50,940 nucleotides of DNA from an uncultured bacterium (GTDB lineage: Bacteria; Bacillota; Clostridia; Lachnospirales; Lachnospiraceae), in assembly GCA_947175015.1 (NCBI GenBank), contig CAMWLE010000011.1, positions 1-50,940 of the forward strand, written 5' to 3'. The notes beneath the pieces were generated by a model, which was not told where the DNA came from, made no database searches, and saw only the letters and a list, made by a program, of their open reading frames with translations. A program made the position numbers and the translations under genes. Below, in pieces: positions 33,866-41,906 of the stretch (position 1 is the first letter of the stretch; each line of letters begins with the position of its first letter).

Positions 33866-34603
33866 ATGAATGATTTATTTCAAAAGGTAACAGAAAACTT
33901 GTTGTATGTGCTGAGCTTCTTGGGGATTATTATTTTACTTTTCGCGGCAGCGGTGCTGTTTGAAAAGGCTGTTCAGAAAAAGACCGGGAATCATGAGCCG
34001 CTTTTTCATGTGAGAAAGGTGGCGATGATTGGTATGTTTTCTGCTGTTGCAATGATTTTGATGCTATTTGATTTTCCATTACCTTTTGCACCGGCTTTCT
34101 ATAAACTTGATTTCAGCGAACTTCCTATTTTGGTGGGAACATTTGCTTTTGGACCGGCCGCAGGAGTTATGATGGAATTTGTTAAGATTGTGTTGAAATT
34201 ATTGATAAAAGGGACATCTACAGTCTTCGTGGGAGATCTGGCAAACTTTGTAATAGGGTGCAGTTTCATATTGCCGGCTTCTGTCCTGTATACATTACGT
34301 AAAAACAAAAAGAATGCCATTATTGCATGTATTGCAGGCACTTTATGTATGACGGTATTTGGAACCGCATTTAATGCTATTTATCTGCTGCCTGCTTTTG
34401 CAAAGCTCTACGGTTGGCCGTTAGAAAATCTACTGGCTATGGGAAGTGAAGTAAACCCGCTGGTAAAAGAGGGGAGTATCGTGAGTTTTGTAGTAGCTTG
34501 TGTTGCGCCGATGAATCTGCTGAAAGGTGTTCTTGTATCTGTTGTGACATTGTTTATTTACAAACCACTAAGCCCGATTATTAAAACCGGTCATCGGGCA
34601 TAA
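33866..34603 (+). CDS. ribU: Riboflavin ECF transporter substrate-binding component RibU
   Basis: 245 residues, with about six membrane helices. RibU is the S-component that captures riboflavin and works with the shared ECF energy module encoded elsewhere. Family traits: KVAMIGMFSAVAMILMLFDFPLP, FYKLDFSELPILVGTFAFGP, VKIVLKLLIKGTSTVFVGDLANF. ATG 33866 follows GGAGGG. The FMN riboswitch upstream confirms the flavin link. An extra N-terminal helix (~10-30) precedes the usual six-helix core. Confidence 0.95.
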   Translation: MNDLFQKVTENLLYVLSFLGIIILLFAAAVLFEKAVQKKTGNHEPLFHVRKVAMIGMFSAVAMILMLFDFPLPFAPAFYKLDFSELPILVGTFAFGPAAGVMMEFVKIVLKLLIKGTSTVFVGDLANFVIGCSFILPASVLYTLRKNKKNAIIACIAGTLCMTVFGTAFNAIYLLPAFAKLYGWPLENLLAMGSEVNPLVKEGSIVSFVVACVAPMNLLKGVLVSVVTLFIYKPLSPIIKTGHRA

Positions 34604-34636
34604 AAACAGTTTATTCAATATATTGATATGATAAGA

Positions 34637-34685
34637 AAGTTTGCCGTAAAATGTGTGCTGGTGCGTCATTTTGCGGCACTTTTTA
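34637..34685 (+). terminator. Intrinsic terminator of ribU
   Basis: GCCGTAAAATG/CATTTTGCGGC arms extended by AAAGT/ACTTT, followed by a T-rich tail, 34 nt after the stop. Confidence 0.85.
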
Positions 34686-34843
34686 TGAAAAGGCTGAAGC
34701 GTACCAATCACCCAAGTTCGATATGTCGGCAAATGCGGCAGAAGAACCATTGGTGATTATATTTTATTCAGAAAAGGATATAGTCATCACTAAGCAGACA
34801 TAGTCTGTTATAATAAAATAAATATACTTATGGAGTGAGACTT

Positions 34844-34903
34844 ATGAAATATGTAAATGCAAGTGAGGTGTTTGATATCACATCCAAGACCCATTTACAA
34901 TAG
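34844..34903 (+). pseudogene. Possible remnant of a CD3324-like small regulator
   Basis: A 19-codon frame starting MKYVNASEVF, after a GGAG site, resembles from memory the first residues of small HTH proteins common in Clostridia (MKY-N-A-x-x-V). The similarity stops after ten residues and the frame ends at a TAG, so it looks like a decayed stump. Weak call. Confidence 0.25.
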
Positions 34904-34980
34904 CATACCTATGTTTGGGACTTTCATTTTGCTGTTTCTAAATTTCAGAAGCATTTCTGAATTTATTTTGGAAATCAGTA

Positions 34981-35009
34981 TTGACATAGCGTATAAATTG
35001 TTGTATTAT
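34981..35009 (+). promoter_or_regulatory. Predicted promoter of the MacB-type exporter operon
   Basis: TTGACA (34981-34986), 17-nt spacer, TATTAT (35004-35009), about 140 nt before the ATPase gene. Confidence 0.75.
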
Positions 35010-35146
35010 GCAAACAGTACAGCAATACAATGTTTTGAGATGTCGAAGAAGCAGGAATGATTCTGGTACGCATGTATTATAAGGGCGGAGCATAATGATA
35101 ATAGTTCAGATAAGAAGCAGGCAGCAATGGAATAGGAGGTGGGGAG

Positions 35147-35887
35147 ATGGGCGCATTGGTAGAAATCAGGGATGTGTGCAAGATTTATAATCCTGGAGAA
35201 AATGAAGTCAGGGCATTGGATCATGTCAGTGTAATGATTAATGAAGGAGAATTTGTGGCAATTATTGGTCAGTCGGGAAGTGGTAAATCTACTTTGATGA
35301 ATATGTTGGGCTGTCTGGATGTGCCTACCAGCGGATTATATCGATTGCATGAACAGGATGTGTCGGAATTGGATGATGACGAGCTTTCGGATATACGAAA
35401 CAGAGAGATTGGTTTCATTTTTCAGGGATTCAATTTGATTCCGAATTTAACGGCTTTGGAAAATGTGGAACTGCCTTTGATATACAGAGGTGTGGGAAAG
35501 TCGAAGAGGAAGGAATTGTCAAAGATTGCGCTGGAAAAGGTGGGATTAGGGCACCGTATGGATCACAGGCCTTCAGAAATGTCAGGAGGACAGCAGCAAA
35601 GAGTTGCTATCGCCAGGGCAATAGCGCAGGCCCCTCCCATTATCCTGGCCGACGAGCCTACCGGTAATCTGGACTCTCGTTCTACACAGGAGATTATGGG
35701 GATTCTCAAGGAACTTCATGCCGAGGGCAGAACGGTGATCTTGATTACGCATGACAATGAGATTGCCGCACAGGCAAAACGGATTATCAAAATTAAAGAC
35801 GGTCACATTGAGGCGGATTCCTCTGGGCAGATGCAGCCAAGTCAGGTGGCGGCAGAGAAAAAAGCGGATAGTACAATTAATGTATAA
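35147..35887 (+). CDS. ABC transporter ATPase, MacB/LolD type
   Basis: 246 residues. Walker A GQSGSGKS (~residues 40-47), signature [14 protein letters not shown], Walker [13 protein letters not shown] and an H-loop ITHDN are intact. The TGNLD ending is characteristic of the MacB/LolD/FtsE group. First gene of a three-gene operon with a membrane fusion protein and a FtsX-like permease. Such systems in Firmicutes export or sense antimicrobial peptides and other envelope-active compounds; the cargo here is unknown. AGGAGG precedes ATG 35147. Confidence 0.95.
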   Translation: MGALVEIRDVCKIYNPGENEVRALDHVSVMINEGEFVAIIGQSGSGKSTLMNMLGCLDVPTSGLYRLHEQDVSELDDDELSDIRNREIGFIFQGFNLIPNLTALENVELPLIYRGVGKSKRKELSKIALEKVGLGHRMDHRPSEMSGGQQQRVAIARAIAQAPPIILADEPTGNLDSRSTQEIMGILKELHAEGRTVILITHDNEIAAQAKRIIKIKDGHIEADSSGQMQPSQVAAEKKADSTINV

Positions 35888-35915
35888 AGCTTGTGGAAAG
35901 GAGATGACATATAAG

Positions 35916-37373
35916 ATGGCGGGAGATACGACAGAAACAAAGAAGAAAAGGCATAAGAAAAAGCGGAAAAAACTACCCATAATCATTGCTGTCATAGCAG
36001 TTGTCCTGATTGCTTTTCGCGTGGCAGCAGGAATGGGGGCAGCGCAGCCGGGAGCGTATGTGACAACCATATCAGCAGTGCGAGGCGATTTGCAGGAAAG
36101 CATCAGCACCAGCGGCACAGTGATGAGTGAAGAGGTAAAAGTGATTTTTGCCCCGGTGAGCGGTACCTTAGCAGAGGTAAATGTGGAAGCCGGAAATGCA
36201 GTAAAGGCAGGAGAACAGCTCATCAGCTATGATATGGATAAAATGGAGAAGACACTGCGCCAATCTGCATTGCAGTTGGAAAAAAGTATGGCAGGATATG
36301 ACAATGCCGTTGCCAGGGATTCTCAAAATCAGGCAGAATTAAGGGAAGCCACAATTAATTTAGGGGTGTTGAATCAGCAGATTGAAGATAACAAGGCATA
36401 TTTAAAGGTTCTGCAAGACAATTTAAGCCAGAGCCAGCGCGAAACCAGCAATGCTTTGGCGGCGGAAAGTTTTGAACTGCAGAGAAGACTGCAGGAACTT
36501 ACGCCGGGAACGAAGGAGTATGAGGAAGTCTCCGCCGAAATAGCACGAAACAGCTATATACAGCAGATTGCAGGATCTTCTGATTATGTGGCGCAGATGC
36601 AGAAAGAGATAGGGGATGTGCAGGAGCGGATTGCGGAGTATGAAGAGTATAAGGCACGTATGGAATCTCAGAAAACTACCAGTGAAGCGGCCATGATGAA
36701 TTCCTATGACAAAACCCAGCAGGACGTGGATAATGAATTGGCAAATCTAAGCTATCAGGAAACGGAAGAAGAATATTACATAGCCAAAAAGGGAATTGTG
36801 GCGGAGTTTGACGCCATTGTCACGGAATGCAGTGCGATTTCCGGGGCAGGGGTAAACAGCGGAATGCAGCTTTTGACTCTGGAGAACAGCCAAAAACTGA
36901 AAATTTCTTTTGATGCCTCTAAATATGATATTGAAAAGCTGGAATTGGGACAGAAGGCTGATGTGGTAATTTCAGGCAGAACTTATCAGGGTGAGGTGAG
37001 CAAAATCAACCGGATGGCAGTGAGGAATGCTTCCAATACGCCTATGGTGGGAGTGGAGATTCATCTGACAGATGCGGATGATACAATTATTCTTGGTATG
37101 GATGCCAAATTGACCATTTATACCAAAAAGGCGGAAAATGCACTTTTGATTCCTGTGGAAGCCATCAATGCGGACAGGGAAGGGGATTTCCTGTATGTGA
37201 TAGAGAATGGAGTTGTGGTAAGGAGATCTATTGTCTGTGGTATTTCTTCTGATGTGTATGCGGAGGTGAAGGAAGGGCTGACAGAGCAGGACGAAATCAT
37301 TCTTACTTCCTATTCTGATTTGGAAGAGGGAATGGCGGTTACGGTGATTTCCGCGCAGCCGACAGTTCCATGA
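35916..37373 (+). CDS. HlyD/MacA-type membrane fusion protein of the exporter
   Basis: 485 residues. Basic N-terminus (KKKRHKKKRKK), one membrane helix (~20-38), a first lipoyl-like half (FAPVSGTLAEVNVEAGNAVKAGE), a long coiled-coil hairpin (~110-310), then the second lipoyl half, beta-barrel and membrane-proximal domains. It should bridge the permease to the cell exterior. Start: ATG 35916, with AGGAG 12 nt before, is preferred over ATG 35904, which abuts the site. It begins 28 nt after the ATPase gene. Confidence 0.92.
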   Translation: MAGDTTETKKKRHKKKRKKLPIIIAVIAVVLIAFRVAAGMGAAQPGAYVTTISAVRGDLQESISTSGTVMSEEVKVIFAPVSGTLAEVNVEAGNAVKAGEQLISYDMDKMEKTLRQSALQLEKSMAGYDNAVARDSQNQAELREATINLGVLNQQIEDNKAYLKVLQDNLSQSQRETSNALAAESFELQRRLQELTPGTKEYEEVSAEIARNSYIQQIAGSSDYVAQMQKEIGDVQERIAEYEEYKARMESQKTTSEAAMMNSYDKTQQDVDNELANLSYQETEEEYYIAKKGIVAEFDAIVTECSAISGAGVNSGMQLLTLENSQKLKISFDASKYDIEKLELGQKADVVISGRTYQGEVSKINRMAVRNASNTPMVGVEIHLTDADDTIILGMDAKLTIYTKKAENALLIPVEAINADREGDFLYVIENGVVVRRSIVCGISSDVYAEVKEGLTEQDEIILTSYSDLEEGMAVTVISAQPTVP

Positions 37374-37404
37374 TAATGAGCGCGCCAAGTTCACTGATTG
37401 TTTG

Positions 37405-37445
37405 TGCCGCCCAAAAGAGGTGGGCGTTGCCCCCTCTTAGCGGCA
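37405..37445 (+). other. Long hairpin between exporter genes
   Basis: Outer arms TGCCGC/GCGGCA enclose an inner stem AAGAGG-T-GGGC/GCCC-CCTCTT with a GTT loop and a single bulged T. No T-run follows, so it is probably not a terminator; an mRNA processing or stability element is possible. Confidence 0.7.
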
Positions 37446-37495
37446 TGACAGGGTGAGAAGCGTCCTGGCTGCAATAGGAATAAAAGGAGTACAAT

Positions 37496-38716
37496 ATGGC
37501 ACAGATATGGGAATATATTAAAATAGCGCTGATGAATATTAAGAGTAATAAAGGGCGTTCCATCCTGACAATGCTGGGGATCATCATTGGTATTTCTTCT
37601 GTCATCATGATCATATCTATCGGCAATGGACTCAAGGGGGGCATTAACAGTGAATTGAACGCCATTGCAGGAGGGCAGATTTATATTTATTCATACGGAA
37701 ACAATGATGAGGGTATCAGCATTGAATTTACGGACGAGGACATAGATGCTATTATGGAAAAGGTGCCTCATGTGAAAGCTGTTACTCCAAATTGGAATAT
37801 GCAGGGAACCGCCGCCGGCAGAAAGGGTGTATTTTCTGCCACAGCGACGCTGGGAATGCCGGGATTGGAATATGCCAGCAACGATCCTATTATCAAGGGG
37901 CGTTATTTTAATGACAATGATTATTATTCCGGAAACAAGGTATGTATTATGTCAGAGAGCAGTGCGAAATTGCTGTTCGGGAATACCAATGTAATCGGTA
38001 TGACAGTAGAATTTTCACTTTATGGTGTGGCACAGGATTTTACGATTATCGGTATCAGACAGGATAATGCTTCCACATCCATGCTCTCAGGTATCATTAC
38101 GGTACAAAGCGCGTCGCTGGAGATGCCGCTGTCGGTGATCTCCTCCGTTTACGGATTTTATATCTCCAATGATGCGTTGCTGATCATCAGTGAAGGATCG
38201 GAATATGCCTCTCAGGTGGCGGCAGATGCGGTGCGCCTGATGGAAAACAGGCATGATATCCGGGGCAAAGGCGCCATCCAGGTAGAGAATTTTAATGATT
38301 ATCTGGGGCAGATAGATCAAATCCTGAGTTATGTAACCATATTCGTTGTGTTTGTGGCGGCAATTTCGCTGCTGGTGGGAGGCATCGGGGTTATGAATAT
38401 TATGTTGGTATCTGTTACAGAGAGAACCCGAGAGATTGGTATTCGTAAATCTCTGGGTGCAAGAACGGGCTCCATTCTGCTGCAATTTCTGTCGGAATCC
38501 GCCATTATTACGCTGTTGGGTGGTGTAATCGGCATTGCCCTCGGTGTGGCCGGAGCGGCAGGAATATGCTCCCTGATGGGATTTACGGCAAGGGTGAGTG
38601 TGAGTACGGTGCTGGGCGCAAGCCTCTTTTCTTCTGCGGTGGGGATTTTCTTTGGCATTTATCCGGCCAGGAAAGCGGCACGTTTAAGTCCTATTGAGGC
38701 GCTTCGGCATGAATAG
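37496..38716 (+). CDS. ABC transporter permease, MacB/FtsX type
   Basis: 406 residues. It has the family layout: a first helix (~20-45, GRSILTMLGIIIGISSVIMI), a large extracellular MacB periplasmic-core-like domain (~50-270), and three C-terminal helices (~280-400) with the FtsX motif LVGGIGVMNIMLVSVTERTREIGIRKSLGA. AAAGGAG precedes ATG 37496. It forms the membrane part of the exporter with the two upstream proteins. Confidence 0.94.
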   Translation: MAQIWEYIKIALMNIKSNKGRSILTMLGIIIGISSVIMIISIGNGLKGGINSELNAIAGGQIYIYSYGNNDEGISIEFTDEDIDAIMEKVPHVKAVTPNWNMQGTAAGRKGVFSATATLGMPGLEYASNDPIIKGRYFNDNDYYSGNKVCIMSESSAKLLFGNTNVIGMTVEFSLYGVAQDFTIIGIRQDNASTSMLSGIITVQSASLEMPLSVISSVYGFYISNDALLIISEGSEYASQVAADAVRLMENRHDIRGKGAIQVENFNDYLGQIDQILSYVTIFVVFVAAISLLVGGIGVMNIMLVSVTERTREIGIRKSLGARTGSILLQFLSESAIITLLGGVIGIALGVAGAAGICSLMGFTARVSVSTVLGASLFSSAVGIFFGIYPARKAARLSPIEALRHE

Positions 38717-38720
38717 TGTT

Positions 38721-38880
38721 GGTGTTGCGTTACTTTTCACGGGTAGGGGACGCGAGGTGTTTTCGTGCGCATTTTGCACGCAAAACCCGAGACTGCCTGC
38801 GCCAAAATGAGCGAATTTGGCTCATTTTGTGTGCATCATGTTGCTTTGAACGGCGAAGCCGTGAAAAGTAACGGTGTTGC
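38721..38880 (+). mobile_element. MITE-like element, divergent copy D, with perfect target-site duplication
   Basis: The element spans 38729-38872 (144 bp). Ends are a perfect 12-bp inverted repeat, GTTACTTTTCAC and GTGAAAAGTAAC. It is flanked by identical GGTGTTGC at 38721-38728 and 38873-38880. The interior differs strongly from copies A-C but keeps CCCGAGAC and both hairpins. Hairpin 2 is CAAAATGAGC/GCTCATTTTG (38803-38829), unlike GAAATCGC/GCGATTTC elsewhere, with the same 7-nt loop size. It starts 12 bases after the permease stop. Confidence 0.93.
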
Positions 38881-39004
38881 TGCGGAAGTGTATATTTTAT
38901 CTCTTGCATTTTTGCGTTGTTTAGAGTAAAATGATTATGTTTCAGTCATGCAAATACAGTCATAAACATTGCAGCCAATGTGAAGAGAAGCCAGAGGATG
39001 GATT

Positions 39005-39481
39005 ATGCTTAACTTGACCATTAAAATAGAGGCAGGAGATTTATATGATTATATGTTGATGCATTCCTACAATAGTCCTGCAGGTGTTTTGGGAAGTGCT
39101 TTTGGGGCAGTGCTGATTCTGTTTGCACTTGCGACCCAACAATGGATGTTTATTGTGCTGGGAGCAGTGATGCTTTTGTATCTGCCTTGGACATTATTTA
39201 TCAAGAGCAGAAGACAGATCTTGAGTAATCCCAGTTTTCAGGAACCGCTGCAATATACTCTGGATGAGGAAGGGCTGACCATTTCTCAGGGAGAGGCGGA
39301 AGAGAAAATGGTGTGGGAGGATATGTATAAAGCAGTTTCCACAAGCAGGAGTATCATTTTATACACATCACGTATCAATGCTACCATATTTCCAAAGCGT
39401 CAGTTAGGAGATCAGAAGATGGCGGTGATTGAGATGATATCTACACACATGCCCCCGGCAAAGGTGAAGATACGTTCCTGA
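39005..39481 (+). CDS. YcxB-like membrane protein
   Basis: 158 residues. Two close membrane helices (~29-65) follow a short N-terminal strand region; the soluble C-terminal part (YTLDEEGLTISQGEAEEKMVWEDMYKAVSTSRSIILYTS) resembles the YcxB C-terminal domain, a small beta-rich fold of unknown function. AGAGGA lies 7 nt before ATG 39005. It stands alone between two mobile elements (copies D and C). Confidence 0.75.
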   Translation: MLNLTIKIEAGDLYDYMLMHSYNSPAGVLGSAFGAVLILFALATQQWMFIVLGAVMLLYLPWTLFIKSRRQILSNPSFQEPLQYTLDEEGLTISQGEAEEKMVWEDMYKAVSTSRSIILYTSRINATIFPKRQLGDQKMAVIEMISTHMPPAKVKIRS

Positions 39482-39599
39482 TCATTATAGGTGTCTTCTG
39501 GTGAGAGCTATGGGAATACGGGGTTGCTGTAAGCCGGTTATGATTCAGATATCTGTCTGAAATGCTACATCATTTGTGTATGTCGGGGAGTATCTCTAT

Positions 39600-39658
39600 A
39601 GAAATAAATGTACAAGCTGTCCATTGTGAGTCAACGGTCAATTTGTACATTTATTTCT
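39600..39658. terminator. Perfect 16-bp AT-rich hairpin after the YcxB-like gene
   Basis: AGAAATAAATGTACAA and its exact complement enclose a 27-nt loop. The downstream arm runs into TTATTTCTGTATTGTT, so it could terminate the upstream gene, though the stem is AT-rich and lies 119 nt after the stop. Confidence 0.5.
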
Positions 39659-39683
39659 GTATTGTTAGACGCATTATTATGTA

Positions 39684-39834
39684 ATAAATACGTTACTTTT
39701 CACACCTACGCCACCGCGAGGCGTTTTCACGCGTTTTATGCGTGAAAAACCCGAGACAGCCGTGTGTGAAATCGCTGCATTTGCGATTTCTGTGCATTAG
39801 TTAATGGTCACGGAGTGAACAGTAACATAAATAC
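39684..39834 (+). mobile_element. MITE-like element, copy C, with perfect target-site duplication
   Basis: The most complete copy, 39692-39826 (135 bp). Left end GTTACTTTTCAC, right end GTGAACAGTAAC (11 of 12 bases pair). Identical 8-bp ATAAATAC flank it at 39684-39691 and 39827-39834. Both hairpins are intact (GTTTTCACGC/GCGTGAAAA and GAAATCGC/GCGATTTC). It lies 40 bases before the predicted tsaE promoter. Confidence 0.95.
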
Positions 39835-39865
39835 AGATGTTCATTACAATCAATGAGGCTGTTCG

Positions 39866-39894
39866 TTGCAATTAATTTTAGACAGGAGTATAAT
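39866..39894 (+). promoter_or_regulatory. Predicted promoter of tsaE
   Basis: TTGCAA (39866-39871), 17-nt spacer, TATAAT (39889-39894). Transcription would begin about 7 nt before ATG 39908, giving almost no leader. Confidence 0.6.
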
Positions 39895-39907
39895 AGTTTT
39901 GTATTAT

Positions 39908-40390
39908 ATGGAAACGGTTGTGGAAGAAATCTTGACGAAATTGCATACGGAAGGTAAAGTGATAGTAGAGTCGAATGCTCCGGAGGATACATTTGCAATT
40001 GGAGAAAAGCTGGGTGAGATGTGCAGTCCGGGGCAAATATACACTTTGAACGGTGAATTGGGCACAGGAAAAACTGTGTTTACCCAGGGATTTGCGAGAG
40101 GGCTTGGTATTGTCGGACCTGTGAACAGTCCTACTTTTACCATTCTGCAAATTTATGAAGAGGGCCGTATGCCTTTTTACCATTTTGATGTATACCGCAT
40201 TGGGGATGTGGAGGAAATGGAAGAAATAGGATGCGAGGATTGCTTTTATGGGGAGGGAGTCTGTCTGATCGAGTGGGCGGAACTGATTCAGGAGATATTG
40301 CCGGAACAATATGTGAAAGTGACAATGACTAAGAATTTGGAAAAAGGTTTTGATTATCGAAGAATTATGTTGGAAGAAGTGAAGAAGTGA
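39908..40390 (+). CDS. tsaE: tRNA t6A biosynthesis ATPase TsaE
   Basis: 160 residues, normal size. TsaE hydrolyses ATP to turn over the TsaB-TsaD complex in N6-threonylcarbamoyladenosine formation on tRNA. Walker A GELGTGKT is at 49-56; NSPTFTILQIYE, HFDVYRI and CLIEWAE are family blocks. Start choice is uncertain: ATG 39908 matches the family N-terminus but AGGAG (39884-39888) is 19 nt away, whereas a TTG at 39899 is 10 nt from it; that AGGAG overlaps the spacer of the predicted promoter. Confidence 0.94.
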   Translation: METVVEEILTKLHTEGKVIVESNAPEDTFAIGEKLGEMCSPGQIYTLNGELGTGKTVFTQGFARGLGIVGPVNSPTFTILQIYEEGRMPFYHFDVYRIGDVEEMEEIGCEDCFYGEGVCLIEWAELIQEILPEQYVKVTMTKNLEKGFDYRRIMLEEVKK

Positions 40391-40508
40391 AGAAGTGAAG
40401 GTGAGCGGTTTGCAGGGCGGCCTGAATATGTGCATTTATCAGCCATTGACAGGAAGTTCTCTATAACAGGCAGGAGTATAAAGTGGAAAAAGTGCATTAG
40501 GTGTAATT

Positions 40509-41225
40509 ATGAAAATATTAGGTTTGGATAGTTCGGGACTTGTGGCAAGTGTTGCGGTGGTAGAGGATGATGTGCTGCTGGCGGAGAGTACTTTGGATTA
40601 TAAAAAAACACATTCACAGACGTTGCTTCCTATGTTGGATGAGCTTAGAGGCAGGTTGGAACTGGATCTGGACACTTTGGATGCCATTGCAGTTGCTTCC
40701 GGACCCGGGTCTTTCACAGGGTTGCGCATTGGCGCTGCCACAGCAAAAGGGTTGGGACTGGCATTGCAAAAGCCCCTGGTAGAAGTACCGACCTTAGAGG
40801 GATTGGCCTGGAATCTCTGGGGAACGGACAGGGTGGTGTGTCCGTTAATGGATGCCAGAAGAAATCAAGTGTATGCGGCAGCATATGAGTTTGTACCCTT
40901 ACAGGACAGTTTTCAAATGGTTACAAAGATTCCGCAGATGCCCATTGATATCGTGGAGATGATGGAAAAATTAAATGAACTGGACAGGAGTGTATTATTC
41001 CTGGGGGACGGGGTGCCGGTGTATCACCGAGAGATTGCAGAGCACTGCAAGGTGCCATATGCTTTTGCACCGGCAAGTAATAACAGGCAAAGAGCCGCCA
41101 GTGTAGCGGCATTGGGGGCTGTTTATTTTGCCCTTGGTAAAACGGTGACTGCGGCGGAACATCGTCCGGAATATCTTCGCAAGAGTCAGGCGGAGCGGGA
41201 AGCGGAAAAACCAGAAGGAAGATGA
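40509..41225 (+). CDS. tsaB: tRNA t6A biosynthesis protein TsaB
   Basis: 238 residues. This ASKHA-fold partner scaffolds TsaD in the t6A complex. Family blocks: ILGLDSSGLVASVAVVED at the start, HSQTLLPMLDEL, AVASGPGSFTGLRIGAATAKGL, and VCPLMDARRNQVYAA. It is a pseudo-enzyme whose role is structural. The gene end runs into a purine-rich tandem repeat that supplies its last residues and stop (EKPEGR). Confidence 0.94.
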   Translation: MKILGLDSSGLVASVAVVEDDVLLAESTLDYKKTHSQTLLPMLDELRGRLELDLDTLDAIAVASGPGSFTGLRIGAATAKGLGLALQKPLVEVPTLEGLAWNLWGTDRVVCPLMDARRNQVYAAAYEFVPLQDSFQMVTKIPQMPIDIVEMMEKLNELDRSVLFLGDGVPVYHREIAEHCKVPYAFAPASNNRQRAASVAALGAVYFALGKTVTAAEHRPEYLRKSQAEREAEKPEGR

Positions 41226-41304
41226 ATAGGAAGTGCAGAAACCGGAAGGAAGATGACCGGGAAGCGTAAAAAGCCGGAAGCAGGATGACCGGGAAGCGAT
41301 AAAG
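41211..41304 (+). repeat. Imperfect 31/32-bp tandem repeat (x3) at the end of tsaB
   Basis: Units start at 41211, 41242 and 41274, each of the form CC(A/G)GAAG.A.GATGA..GGGAAG.G.A.AAAG. A weaker partial unit precedes them within tsaB. The first unit encodes the tsaB C-terminus and stop; the rest fill the gap before rimI. Confidence 0.85.
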
Positions 41305-41328
41305 TAAGAAAGTCAGAAGCGGATAGAA

Positions 41329-41778
41329 ATGGGAATTGAAATAAGAGAGCTGCATGAAGAGGATATTGAAGAACTGGCAAAGATTGAATCAGAAGCTTTT
41401 TCCATGCCATGGTCGAAACAGGATTTTGAGGCTTTGTTGAGTCACGCATATTGTTTTTATCTTGTGGCACTGGTGGATGGACATATTGCAGGTTCCTGCG
41501 GATATACCAACAGTTGTAATGAGGCGACGATTGACAATGTGGTGGTGGCGGAGGCATATCAAAACCGGGGAGTTGCGCAGGCTATGCTTACAGAACTGAT
41601 CAAAAGAGGAGAGGCATTGCAAATAGAGGCTTTTACATTGGAAGTACGTGTCAGCAATGCCAAAGCCATCCATATTTATGAGAAATTTGGTTTTCGTTCA
41701 GAAGGAATCCGTCCCGGATTCTATGAGAAACCTACGGAAGATGCCATGATTATGTGGCGGCGCAAATGTGATGATTAG
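41329..41778 (+). CDS. rimI: Ribosomal protein S18 alanine N-acetyltransferase RimI
   Basis: 149 residues, GNAT fold. It acetylates the N-terminus of ribosomal protein S18, and in many bacteria sits with tsaB/tsaD. Acetyl-CoA binding segment VVVAEAYQNRGVAQAMLTELI, substrate region LEVRVSNAKAIHIYEKFGF and the end RPGFYEKPTEDAMIM are characteristic. Ribosome site is weak (GGATAG). Substrate assignment is by family and context. Confidence 0.92.
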   Translation: MGIEIRELHEEDIEELAKIESEAFSMPWSKQDFEALLSHAYCFYLVALVDGHIAGSCGYTNSCNEATIDNVVVAEAYQNRGVAQAMLTELIKRGEALQIEAFTLEVRVSNAKAIHIYEKFGFRSEGIRPGFYEKPTEDAMIMWRRKCDD

Positions 41779-41906
41779 ATTTTTTGAATGATGAGGCAAC
41801 AATTACCAAACGTATTTATGTATATTTTTAGTATAATGGTTATGGCGGCAATGGGCGATGGCTGATATTGGGCCATTGATTGTTGAGATTGCGAAGGGAG
41901 AAAAGT

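Noticed and set aside
24301..39834. Mobile element copies as CRISPR repeats or ordinary terminators
   Set aside because: They are dispersed, not arrayed with spacers, occur in both orientations, and have terminal inverted repeats with 8-bp duplications, which terminators lack.
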